Part shown: positions 1 through 5,732 of the stretch, piece after piece | How positions within the stretch are numbered: the stretch's first letter is position 1 | Layout of the letters: the number at the start of each line of letters is the position of its first letter | Source: Pseudomonadota bacterium | GTDB taxonomy: Bacteria > Desulfobacterota > Syntrophia > Syntrophales > JADFWA01 | DNA: 8,315 bases | Direction of reading: 5' to 3' | NCBI GenBank assembly: GCA_030610915.1 | Contig: JAUWQS010000057.1 | Location: 1-8,315, forward strand | The notes under the pieces: model-generated | What the model was told of the DNA's origin: nothing | Databases searched by the model: none | What the model saw: the letters and a program-made list of their open reading frames with translations, nothing else | Made by a program: the position numbers and the translations under genes

Positions 1-1326
1 ATCGGTGGGCACCGTCTGTTTCGCCATATCGAGAGGTTTTACCAGATGCGGCGTCGCTATAATCACCAGTTCAGTCTCGTTCTTCAGGAAGGTGCGGCTT
101 CTGAACAGCACTCCGAGAACAGGAATCTTACTCAGAAACGGGTACCTGGCGATGTCATCCCGAATAGTCTCTTTGAGAAGACCGGCGATGGCAAAGCTCT
201 GGCCGTCCGCAAGCTCCACCACGGTCGAGGCCCTCCTCGTGGTTAATCCGGGCACCACGTAACCCCCGAATTTCACCGCCATTGAATAGTCCAGCTCAGA
301 CACCTCCGGCGCGACAGTGATGTTGATCCTGTCTTTGCTAAGGACGATGGGGGCGAAAGAGAGCCCTACCCCGAATGTCTTGTATTCTATAGTGATAGTG
401 CCATCATCCTCCGGGACAGGCACGGGGAATTCCCCCCCCGCCAGAAAGTTGGCGGTCTGCCCGCTTAAGGCAATGAGCGTCGGTTCCGCCAGGATCTTGA
501 CCAGACCGTCCTCCTTCAGGGCGTCAATAAGGCCCGTCCAGTTTGCGCTGCCCTTATGAAATCTGAAAAGGGCGTTTACGGAATCTGCAAGATTAAATTC
601 AAGCACTCCTCCGCTGGTCAGCTCATCCAACTGGCCCAGCCCGCCGAGTGACATGATGCCGAACTCTCCGCCTCTGACATAGTTGAAGTTAATCCCGAAT
701 CTCTTGAGCAGGCTCCGCGATATCTCGGCCACCCTCACCTCCAGCATGACCTGGTGCACCCCCCCCGCCTCGAGAAGATTGAGCACCTTTCCCTTGGGGG
801 CGTATGCCTCAGCGAGAGCCACGGCCTGAGAGAGACTGGCCGCGCTGGAGACCCTGCCCGAAAGGGTTATGGAACCGGGCATGGCAATAACCCGGATATC
901 TTTCTCATCCGGAAGAATCTCATGAAGCCGTTGCTTCAGCCCGATGATATCAGGAACCACCTCTACATGATAATAATAATAAGCCGGCTCTAAGGACTTC
1001 CTGACCTTTGGCCATATGGTCAGGTCGGTGCTCCCCACCTTTTTTCCCGTAATGTAGAGCTGGAGGGAAGATTTAAGCGGGCAGACAGCAATTTCCTCGT
1101 CGCCGATGAGAGCTCGTTTAATCGTAACTGCCTCCCCTGTCTTCCCGATACACGTAAAGACCTTAGACTTCCCCACCACAAGTTCGAGTATCTCTACCTT
1201 CCCTGTTTTCAGTGGCTCCGAATCAACCGCCCGGGCGTTTGCGACGAATATCAGCAGGGCAATCACAAAAATTATCGCCGCAGTTCCTCTCTTTTCGTAT
1301 CTTCTTGATAAAAACACGGGTTTCAT
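1..1326 (-). CDS. cpaC: Tad/Flp pilus secretin CpaC/RcpA (3' end beyond window)
   Basis: Outer-membrane secretin through which the Flp (type IVb) pilus is extruded. I read 442 codons with no stop before position 1, so only the extreme C-terminus is missing. An N-terminal signal peptide is visible (hydrophobic residues 15-30, likely cleavage after ANARA at 33). A pilus-type N-terminal domain follows (about 42-122), then a BON-like domain (about 128-180), then the secretin core (about 255-430). Typical Tad-secretin motifs are seen: LAEPTLIALSGQTANFLAGG (279-298), EFPVPVPEDDG, VAPEVSELD (338-346), ASTVVELADGQSFAIAGLL and IPVLGVLFRSR. The closing PLDMAKQTVPTD matches the usual approach to the C-terminus in CpaC. 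The ATG at 1326 has a strong AAGGAGGA just upstream. The gene begins 17 bp after cpaB, so the two are almost certainly co-transcribed. Family assignment is firm. Confidence 0.95.
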   Translation of the reverse strand, partial: MKPVFLSRRYEKRGTAAIIFVIALLIFVANARAVDSEPLKTGKVEILELVVGKSKVFTCIGKTGEAVTIKRALIGDEEIAVCPLKSSLQLYITGKKVGSTDLTIWPKVRKSLEPAYYYYHVEVVPDIIGLKQRLHEILPDEKDIRVIAMPGSITLSGRVSSAASLSQAVALAEAYAPKGKVLNLLEAGGVHQVMLEVRVAEISRSLLKRFGINFNYVRGGEFGIMSLGGLGQLDELTSGGVLEFNLADSVNALFRFHKGSANWTGLIDALKEDGLVKILAEPTLIALSGQTANFLAGGEFPVPVPEDDGTITIEYKTFGVGLSFAPIVLSKDRINITVAPEVSELDYSMAVKFGGYVVPGLTTRRASTVVELADGQSFAIAGLLKETIRDDIARYPFLSKIPVLGVLFRSRTFLKNETELVIIATPHLVKPLDMAKQTVPTD

Positions 1327-1343
1327 TCCTCCTTAGGTAGCGG

Positions 1344-2180
1344 TTACAGGGAACCGGTTTGTACATTCACTTTGATCACGCGGTTGCCTTTGAGCACCTC
1401 CATCGTGGAAACAGCCGTCAGCCGTCCCCGGGGTCCCCGCCTTTTGGGCTTAGGCCTAAAGGAGGCGAGCGTCTTAGGCACTGTAGCCCCCCATGTCAAC
1501 ACGGTTTCCGCATCGACGACATTTCTCAGGGCAAACTGGAGTCTTCCCTGGGTGGCGGCAAGGACCAGTTTCTCCGCATCTTTGGGCGTTACCTCGAAGG
1601 TGTAAACATCCACCGGAGCCGGTTTGCCTTCGGCATCTTCCTGCATCTGAGTGCCGGTCGCAAGGACGAAGGTGTTTTCGAGCACGGTCTTTGTGACCAC
1701 CCTTTTTCTTCGCGGATCGGTCATGGTGACGAGAACATCGACACGGTCACCCGGCTTGATAAAACCCGATATGCCCATCACCTTGTCGCCCTTCACCGCG
1801 ATCGCCCGGTTTCCCGGCTTCAACACGGACGAAACGCCGCCTCTGGTCACGCCCTCTCCAGCCAGCTTGTATTCCACAATGGGTTCGTTCTGTTTAAGCG
1901 GGGAGATAAGAATCCTGTTTTTAAGGGCGCTCGCATCGGAGGAATATCCGGGGGGAAGGCTCTCCTTCAGAAAGGCGACCGTCTTTATCATCTCCTCTTT
2001 AAGTTTTGTTCCCCACGGCAGATCAAGCGCCGCCACCGCGACGGGCACCGCCTCGGTCTCCACCCTTACCACCTCTTGCGGAGCTGCCTGTCTCTTTATC
2101 CATTTGTATAAGAAAAAACTCCCTCCCGCGGCGATTACCAGAGCCAACACGATGGGAATAACAGCCTTCCACCTTCCCAT
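1344..2180 (-). CDS. cpaB: Flp pilus assembly protein CpaB/RcpC
   Basis: Periplasmic, inner-membrane-anchored partner of the Tad secretin, known in the family to be needed for secretin assembly or pilus stability. The protein is 278 residues, a normal length. It has one N-terminal membrane helix (about 7-26), an SAF domain (about 46-107; VPVAVAALDLPWGTKL then LISPLKQNEPI), and the RcpC/CpaB domain (about 118-225) with the characteristic GFIKPGDRVDVLVT at 139-152. A basic, proline-rich stretch (KPKRRGPRGR, about 244-253) precedes the last strand; such a linker may be flexible or bind peptidoglycan, but that is inference. The ATG at 2180 has GGGGGTG upstream. It is tightly coupled to cpaC downstream but separated from cpaA by about 550 bp of repeats, unusual for a Tad operon. 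Confidence 0.94.
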   Translation of the reverse strand: MGRWKAVIPIVLALVIAAGGSFFLYKWIKRQAAPQEVVRVETEAVPVAVAALDLPWGTKLKEEMIKTVAFLKESLPPGYSSDASALKNRILISPLKQNEPIVEYKLAGEGVTRGGVSSVLKPGNRAIAVKGDKVMGISGFIKPGDRVDVLVTMTDPRRKRVVTKTVLENTFVLATGTQMQEDAEGKPAPVDVYTFEVTPKDAEKLVLAATQGRLQFALRNVVDAETVLTWGATVPKTLASFRPKPKRRGPRGRLTAVSTMEVLKGNRVIKVNVQTGSL

Positions 2181-2238
2181 ATCACACCCCCTTGTGATTA
2201 ATGTTTATGCCAGTAAGGCACAAAGATAATAAGACCAT

Positions 2239-2270
2239 AATATATGACTACTCACGTAGTGTCGTGTCAA
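2239..2270 (-). promoter_or_regulatory. Weak candidate promoter for cpaB-cpaC
   Basis: Reading the minus strand, a perfect TTGACA (2265-2270) is followed by an AT-rich stretch with TCATAT at 17 bp spacing (2242-2247) or the better TATATT at 20 bp (2239-2244). Neither combination is a good sigma-70 promoter. It is listed because the long cpaA-cpaB gap could require a second promoter. The -35 overlaps a small inverted repeat, TGTCA-AGCG-TGACA. Confidence 0.2.
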
Positions 2271-2295
2271 GCGTGACATGTCGTATCGGGCACTC

Positions 2296-2516
2296 GTCAT
2301 TCCCGACTCCCCACTTTGTCATTCCCGACTCCCTTTTTTGTCATTCCCGCTCCCCCTCTCGTCATTCCCACGAAGGTGGGAATCCAGTCTTTTTCAAGCA
2401 CTTATGGACTCCCGCCTGCGCGGGAGTGACAGACTTCTAAGTAACTTGTCATTCCCGACCCCCTCATTTTGTCATTCCCGACTCTCTTTTTTGTCATTCC
2501 CGCGCAGGCGGGAATC
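2296..2516 (+). repeat. Palindromic half-element array A
   Basis: GTCATTCC begins at 2296, 2318, 2340, 2361, 2448, 2471 and 2493, so steps are 22, 22, 21, 87, 23 and 22 bp. The short steps are left-arm units (GTCATTCCCGACTCCC plus a T-rich linker). The 87-bp step holds a complete two-hairpin element: left hairpin ATTCCCAC-GAAG-GTGGGAAT (from 2364) and right hairpin CTCCCGC-CTGC-GCGGGAG ending in GTGAC at 2430. The last unit closes as ATTCCCGC-GCAG-GCGGGAAT. It lies wholly in the cpaA-cpaB gap. No transposase is linked to it here. Confidence 0.9.
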
Positions 2517-2730
2517 TTATGAGCAGTTACCCCTATTTATTGAGCTATTACGTTCAAAGGTTCACGGTTGGTCGCCTTTTCCCATTCAACATTAGCTCCG
2601 CTGATCCTTCGGATTCGATGTTGGACGTTCGATGTTCGATGTTCATTCTTTCCTTCTTTGTTCCGGCTTGTCCGGGTTGGGCGAAGGCTGTTAGTTTTTG
2701 TAACCTTCCACCTTCCACCTTCCGAGCTGT
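2517..2730. repeat. Dispersed-repeat fragments between array A and cpaA
   Basis: I see no gene here. Three repeat-like pieces are visible. The sequence at 2526-2551 matches 3693-3718 at 24 of 26 positions. The segment around 2616-2645 repeats TTCGATGTT three times, with a related GGACG between copies; this resembles a TTCGATGTTGGACGTTCGA-type intergenic repeat I have seen in environmental bacterial genomes (recollection, not searched). Positions 2704-2723 hold a short CCTTCCA/CCTTCCACCTT tandem. An 89-residue frame on the minus strand crosses all of these and looks spurious. Confidence 0.6.
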
Positions 2731-3273
2731 TTAAATAAAACAGTATCCGCCCATCTCCAACAGGACATATAACATTGTGCCCAGCGCGATGGCTACCCCG
2801 TAGCACAGCCTGGGCTTTCGTTCATCTTCGCCCTCGGGCACTGGTACGGGGACAAACTGTGCCGTTAATGCAAACGTCTTGAGCGTCATCGCCCATCGGG
2901 CGATCATTCCCGCGCAGTATCTGCGCCATATCAGCAGAAGCACAATGGCATAGACCCCACCGATAACGGCCGTTAAGAGGGAGGCGATAATCACGCCCTT
3001 AATGCCGAGAGCAGCCCCCGCGGCCCCCATTAGCTTGGCATCCCCCGCCCCCATCCATCCCATCAGGTAGGGGACAAAGAAGATGGCCATCCCCACGACC
3101 AGCCCGCCTGCACTGAAGAGCAGCCCATCCCAGCCATGGAGCGCCGAATGGCACCCAAGCGCCACAGCCATGGCCGGATAGGTGAGGAGGTTGGGAATCT
3201 TCTGAACGCGCAGGTCGATGACCGCGGCGACGATCAGGACCACAGATAAGAAGGCAACTATAAAAAGATCCAC
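2731..3273 (-). CDS. cpaA: Prepilin peptidase CpaA (TadV-like, A24 family)
   Basis: Inner-membrane aspartic peptidase that removes the leader of Flp prepilin. The small Tad-type A24 form lacks the N-terminal methylase domain of PilD. The two catalytic aspartates are visible in AAVIDLRVQKIPN and in GAGDAKLMG (D25 and D83 counted from the longer start), and the C-terminal CYGVAIALGT is also typical. Hydrophobic segments throughout suggest six membrane helices. The frame opens at GTG 3288, just after an in-frame TGA. I chose the GTG at 3273 because AGGAG (3281-3285) lies exactly 7 bp before it, whereas GTG 3288 has no clear ribosome site. The protein is 180 residues (185 from the longer start). 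It follows flp directly, as expected in tad loci. Confidence 0.92.
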   Translation of the reverse strand: MDLFIVAFLSVVLIVAAVIDLRVQKIPNLLTYPAMAVALGCHSALHGWDGLLFSAGGLVVGMAIFFVPYLMGWMGAGDAKLMGAAGAALGIKGVIIASLLTAVIGGVYAIVLLLIWRRYCAGMIARWAMTLKTFALTAQFVPVPVPEGEDERKPRLCYGVAIALGTMLYVLLEMGGYCFI

Positions 3274-3357
3274 CGCCAAACTCCTCACCCTGCGCTCTTT
3301 TTTTCAAGGCAAGGGCCCGCACTCACTCCGAGATAATACGGGGAATGCGTGTGTACC

Positions 3358-3531
3358 TTAAGTACCAGCACTATCTAAATTATCGGCCACTTTATTAAAT
3401 ATATCTCTAAGGTTAGTGCCTACCGCGGTGACTGCAACAATGATGACCACCGCTATCAGGGCTGCAATCAGACCATACTCGATCGCCGTCACTCCATCCT
3501 CTTCCTTGAAAAATCCAATCAGTTTTTTCAT
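3358..3531 (-). CDS. flp: Flp/Fap type IVb pilin
   Basis: Major pilus subunit of the Tad system, 57 residues. It has a short basic leader (MKKLIGFFKEEDG) and a hydrophobic segment beginning VTAIEYGLIAALIAVVIIVA. Cleavage after Gly13 would place Glu at +5 and Tyr at +6 of the mature pilin, the hallmark of Flp pilins and the site processed by CpaA. The short tail NLRDIFNKVADNLDSAGT is typical. The start at 3531 is fixed by AAAGGAG 8 bp upstream; an upstream in-frame ATG at 3591 has no such site and would disrupt the leader. It is the first gene of the tad block and is probably expressed more strongly than the genes that follow. Confidence 0.96.
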   Translation of the reverse strand: MKKLIGFFKEEDGVTAIEYGLIAALIAVVIIVAVTAVGTNLRDIFNKVADNLDSAGT

Positions 3532-3621
3532 TTTTTCATCTCCTTTCTGTTTTTTTTGTTCACATGAAGGTTGGTTATTACACATTAGCAACTTCCGCTA
3601 CCACATAATAAAAGCTCCTGC

Positions 3622-3650
3622 AACATATTTTTGTAAATGGTTTCAATCAA
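3622..3650 (-). promoter_or_regulatory. flp: Candidate sigma-70 promoter for flp
   Basis: On the minus strand TTGATT (3645-3650) and TATGTT (3622-3627) are separated by exactly 17 bp. This predicts a transcript start near 3615 and a leader of about 85 nt before flp. It lies between flp and the GC-rich palindrome at 3657-3679. Each box has about four of six consensus positions, so this is only a candidate. I saw no convincing sigma-54 site. Confidence 0.3.
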
Positions 3651-3656
3651 CTAATT

Positions 3657-3718
3657 CCCTCTCCCCAGGTGGGAGAGGGTCAGGGTGAGGGGGTTCCCCC
3701 TATTTGTTGAGCTATTAC
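3657..3718. repeat. GC-rich palindrome plus 26-bp repeated sequence
   Basis: A 9-bp perfect stem (CCCTCTCCC at 3657-3665, GGGAGAGGG at 3671-3679, loop CAGGT) is followed by GGGTGAGGGGG and GGGGGTTCCCCC. The sequence at 3693-3718 then matches 2526-2551 at 24 of 26 positions. Together they look like a small dispersed element inserted upstream of flp. The palindrome resembles CCCTCTCCC/GGGAGAGGG intergenic repeats that I recall from many bacterial genomes. Confidence 0.55.
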
Positions 3719-3740
3719 ATATTTTTTTATCCCGTCAGTT

Positions 3741-3750
3741 CACCTCCTTT
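3741..3750 (-). other. Orphan Shine-Dalgarno sequence upstream of flp
   Basis: The minus strand reads AAAGGAGGTG, a near-perfect anti-16S match, but no frame opens behind it: the following GTG runs into TGA at once and the ATG further on is followed by TAA. It may be the remnant of a lost small gene, possibly another pilin, cut off when the repeat at 3657-3718 arrived. Chance cannot be excluded. Confidence 0.3.
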
Positions 3751-4179
3751 TATTTTTTGCAACATCTTAGTTTCACCACCTTCCTCCATGCGACTCTCTA
3801 TTTAGAAATAAGCAAATACTATACCACAACGGCAAATATCTCGAATATTCTTTCTAACTAAGTGATATTTAAAGCCTCGTAAGAAGTCGAAATATGCGCA
3901 ATTCTGTCATTCTGAGCGATAGCGAAGAATCTGATATCATTGAGATTCTTCGTCGCTCCGCTCCTCAGAATGACACTGTGTGGAGCTTTTACGAGACCGT
4001 TATATTTAAAGCCATAAAAATTTCACCCCATTTCAAGGAAAGATTCATCTTCCCATAAAACAGGGCATACTTTTACCTTTTTATGTAATTATTTTCCTAT
4101 TTGTCCCAATAATAAACCGGTGGGCACCCTTGACGCATTTATAAACTCTGGACAGGCGGCATAAGGCAAACTCCAGATA
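3751..4179. other. Gene-free region upstream of the tad block
   Basis: About 430 bp between gtrA and the flp upstream region. It holds the GTCATTCTGAG inverted repeat described separately (3862-4013). The remainder, 3751-3861 and 4014-4179, is AT-rich and shows no supported frame, RNA gene or strong terminator on either strand. A weak CTGGA/TCCAG pairing just after the gtrA stop is not followed by a T run. Confidence 0.5.
3862..4013. repeat. GTCATTCTGAG inverted-repeat element with flanking direct repeats
   Basis: The left arm GTCATTCTGAGCGATAGCGA (continuing to 3932) and the right arm ending CTCAGAATGAC at 3974 are inverted copies with a 5-bp difference in length. Outside them, CTCGTAAGAAG and CTTTTACGAGA form a second imperfect inverted pair. 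The whole is flanked by GTGATATTTAAAGCC (3862-3876) and GTTATATTTAAAGCC (3999-4013), direct repeats with one mismatch. This is the layout expected of a small non-autonomous inserted element. It carries no coding frame. Confidence 0.7.
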
Positions 4180-4605
4180 TTATGGATAAGACTTTTCATC
4201 CACCGGCCTTTTAAAGACAAACCTGTCATACATCAGAAAACTCATCGCAGCAGCCACGATGATACCCGCCGTCACATTGAGAATATAAAAGACCCCAAGT
4301 TTATCCAGGACCGCAAAAATAACAACCCGGACAGCCATCCCCATTAAGTTTGCAATGTGAAAGGTCACACACTGAGCCATGAGACCTGTGCCTGTTTTCT
4401 GGGGTATATCGCCCCATGTCCACATCCGGCTGATTGTAAAATTATATATTATGCTAAGTTCGATTGCCGCTATGTTTGCGATATTCTTTAAAAGATAAGT
4501 ATCAAATCCGAAGACCTCAACAAACAGGACCATCAGGAAGAGATTTACGAAAGCGGCGCTTACTCCGGCTATAAAAAATCTCTTAATTCTTTTCGTGAAC
4601 TTCAT
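4180..4605 (-). CDS. GtrA-family membrane protein
   Basis: Small inner-membrane protein of the GtrA family, whose characterised members are proposed to flip undecaprenyl-phosphate-linked sugar across the membrane for glycan or O-antigen modification. The protein has 141 residues, a typical length, with four predicted helices (about 10-31, 40-60, 79-101, 104-126). Family features include the N-terminal FFIAGVSAAFVNL, the ELSIIYNFTISRMWTW segment between helices 2 and 3 (aromatic and basic), and the C-terminal MSFLMYDRFVFK. The ATG at 4605 has GGGATGAG upstream, and a degenerate array B unit abuts it (from 4623). Its natural partner, a family 2 glycosyltransferase, is encoded upstream at 5733-6644, separated by two arrays and a GIY-YIG gene. 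Substrate cannot be told from sequence. Confidence 0.88.
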   Translation of the reverse strand: MKFTKRIKRFFIAGVSAAFVNLFLMVLFVEVFGFDTYLLKNIANIAAIELSIIYNFTISRMWTWGDIPQKTGTGLMAQCVTFHIANLMGMAVRVVIFAVLDKLGVFYILNVTAGIIVAAAMSFLMYDRFVFKRPVDEKSYP

Positions 4606-4622
4606 TGTTGCTCATCCCTGAT

Positions 4623-4957
4623 GGATTCCCAGTCCCCTCACCTTGTCATTCCCAACTTACCGTTTTGTCATTCCCGATCTTCCACCTTGTCATTCCCGAC
4701 CTTCCGCTTTGTCATTCCCGACTCCCACTTTTGTCATTCCCGACTTGATCGGGAATCCAGTTCTCTTCAACGTACTCTGGATGCCGGGTCAAGCCCGGCA
4801 TGACAATTTTGGGGTTTTTGTCATTCCCGACCCTCCACCTTGTCATTCCCGACTCCCCATTTTGTCATTCCCGACTCCCCATTTTGTCATTCCCGACTTG
4901 ATCGGGAATCCAGTTTTTTTACAAGCACTTATGGACTCCCGCCTACGCGGGAGTGAC
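4623..4957 (+). repeat. Palindromic half-element array B, left-arm part
   Basis: GTCATTCCC starts at 4645, 4667, 4689, 4711, 4733, 4820, 4842, 4864 and 4886: eight steps, all 22 bp except one of 87 bp. A degenerate first unit (GGATTCCCAGTCCCC) lies 22 bp earlier. Two complete two-hairpin elements are present. At 4733-4804, 28-nt arms in inverted orientation match at 22 of 28 positions around a 16-nt spacer. At 4886-4957 the right hairpin is CTCCCGC-CTAC-GCGGGAG ending in GTGAC. The second leads straight into the 20-bp tail array. The array abuts the ribosome site of gtrA. Confidence 0.92.
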
Positions 4958-4961
4958 AAAA

Positions 4962-5080
4962 GTAATGCGAGAGTTACAAAGTAACACGGGAGTGACAAAA
5001 GTAATGCGAGAGTTACAAAAGTAACACGGGAGTTACAAAAGTAATGCGAGAGTTACAAAAGTAACACGGGAGTTACAAAA
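4962..5080 (+). repeat. 20-bp tandem array derived from the right arm
   Basis: Six consecutive units start at 4962, 4981, 5001, 5021, 5041 and 5061. Five are 20 bp and the first is 19 bp. Two types alternate, GTAATGCGAGAGTTACAAAA and GTAACACGGGAGTTACAAAA, giving three copies of a 40-bp higher-order unit. The second unit has GTGAC in place of GTTAC, matching the end of the full element (GGGAGTGAC), which shows where the tail came from. Most units carry their own GTAAC...GTTAC-type inverted ends. A degenerate stem (TTCCCGACC/GGTGGGGAA, 5086-5115) follows before the GIY-YIG gene. Confidence 0.92.
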
Positions 5081-5130
5081 AGTCTTTCCCGACCGTCTCC
5101 GACTCCGGTGGGGAATCGGAAATCCGGAAA

Positions 5131-5418
5131 TTATACCAACTCTTCATAAAGATCATGCCACTGCGGATTCATCGACTCAATCAGTTTTATCTTCCACTCT
5201 CTTCTCCACTTTTTCAACCTTTTTTCTCTTTCTATCGCGCTACGAATATCACTTGTATGTTCATAGTAAACCAGTGTATGTACTTTGTACTTTGCAGTAA
5301 ATCCACCTATAAGATCATGCTTGTGTTCGTATACTCTTCTTATAAGGTCATTTGTAACACCGACATACAGGGTCCCATTTCTTTTGCTTGCGAGTATGTA
5401 AACATAATATGTCTTCAC
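5131..5418 (-). CDS. Standalone GIY-YIG nuclease-domain protein
   Basis: Single-domain GIY-YIG (URI-type) protein of 95 residues, the usual size of this family. The core begins YYVYILASKRNGTLYVGVTN, where VYI and YVG are the GIY and YIG equivalents. Conserved RR and YEHK follow (about 27-33), then the likely catalytic Glu in IEREKRLKKWRREWK (about 62-76). The tail NPQWHDLYEEL is common in this subgroup. Such proteins are small putative nucleases with poorly known roles; this is not UvrC, which is much larger. The GTG start at 5418 directly follows an in-frame TGA and has AGGG 6 bp upstream. The gene interrupts the glycan block and has array sequence on both sides, so it may be a late arrival. 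Catalytic activity is inferred, not shown. Confidence 0.9.
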   Translation of the reverse strand: MKTYYVYILASKRNGTLYVGVTNDLIRRVYEHKHDLIGGFTAKYKVHTLVYYEHTSDIRSAIEREKRLKKWRREWKIKLIESMNPQWHDLYEELV

Positions 5419-5457
5419 TCAATGCCCTGCACCACTGGTGAAAACAAGTCTTTAATC

Positions 5458-5714
5458 TGGATTCCCGATCCCCACTTTATCATTTCCGCTCCATCATTTT
5501 GTCATTCCCGACTCCCGCCTGCGCGGGAGTGACAAAAGTAATACGAGAGTTACAGGAATCTTTCCTGCTCTTTCACCTTGTCATTCCCGACTCCCACCTT
5601 GTCATTCCCGATCTTCCGCTTTGTCATTCCCGACTTGATCGGGAATCCAGTCTTTTCAACCGCTTATGGACTCCCGCCGGAGTTTACCCCCGCGAAGGCG
5701 GGGGCGGGAGTGAC
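5458..5714 (+). repeat. Palindromic half-element array C
   Basis: Two degenerate units start at 5458 and 5479, followed by GTCATTCCC at 5501, 5580, 5601 and 5623; close units are 21-22 bp apart. The 5501 copy runs directly from the left-arm start into the right hairpin (CTCCCGC-CTGC-GCGGGAG) and then AAAAGTAATACGAGAGTTAC, one unit of the tail type seen in array B. The 5623 copy is complete, but its right hairpin carries an inserted inner hairpin (CCCCCGC-GAAG-GCGGGGG). The array ends 19 bp short of the glycosyltransferase stop codon. Confidence 0.88.
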
Positions 5715-5732
5715 AAACTTTTTACAAGGCCG

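Noticed and set aside
1359..2229. Long plus-strand frames of 250 and 192 codons opposite cpaB
   Set aside because: They are antisense shadows of a clearly recognisable CpaB, with no known domain and no supporting ribosome site.
2537..2806. Minus-strand 89-codon frame
   Set aside because: It crosses dispersed repeats and overlaps the 3' end of cpaA; the translated text (NEHRTSNVQHRI) is the product of the TTCGATGTT repeat.
2999..3322. Minus-strand 107-codon frame overlapping cpaA
   Set aside because: Out of frame with the well-supported prepilin peptidase; its composition is that of a frame-shifted membrane gene.
3318..3349. Attenuator or terminator between flp and cpaA
   Set aside because: A 7-bp stem (CGCATTC/GAGTGCG on the minus strand) has one wobble pair and an 18-nt loop with no T run after it; too weak to call.
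4621..4984. Plus-strand frames across array B (and similar ones at 2201-2595, 5499-5822, 6691-7079)
   Set aside because: Low-complexity translations of GTCATTCCC units (VIPD, SFPT patterns) with no domain; they run antisense to or between real genes.
4645..5080. CRISPR array
   Set aside because: Units are 20-22 bp with only 4-5 bp of T-rich linker between conserved parts, so there are no unique spacers, and no cas gene is visible.
5623..5714. Intrinsic terminator after the glycosyltransferase gene
   Set aside because: The GC-rich hairpins are strong, but on the transcribed minus strand none is followed by a T run; they are repeat hairpins that might at most stabilise a 3' end.
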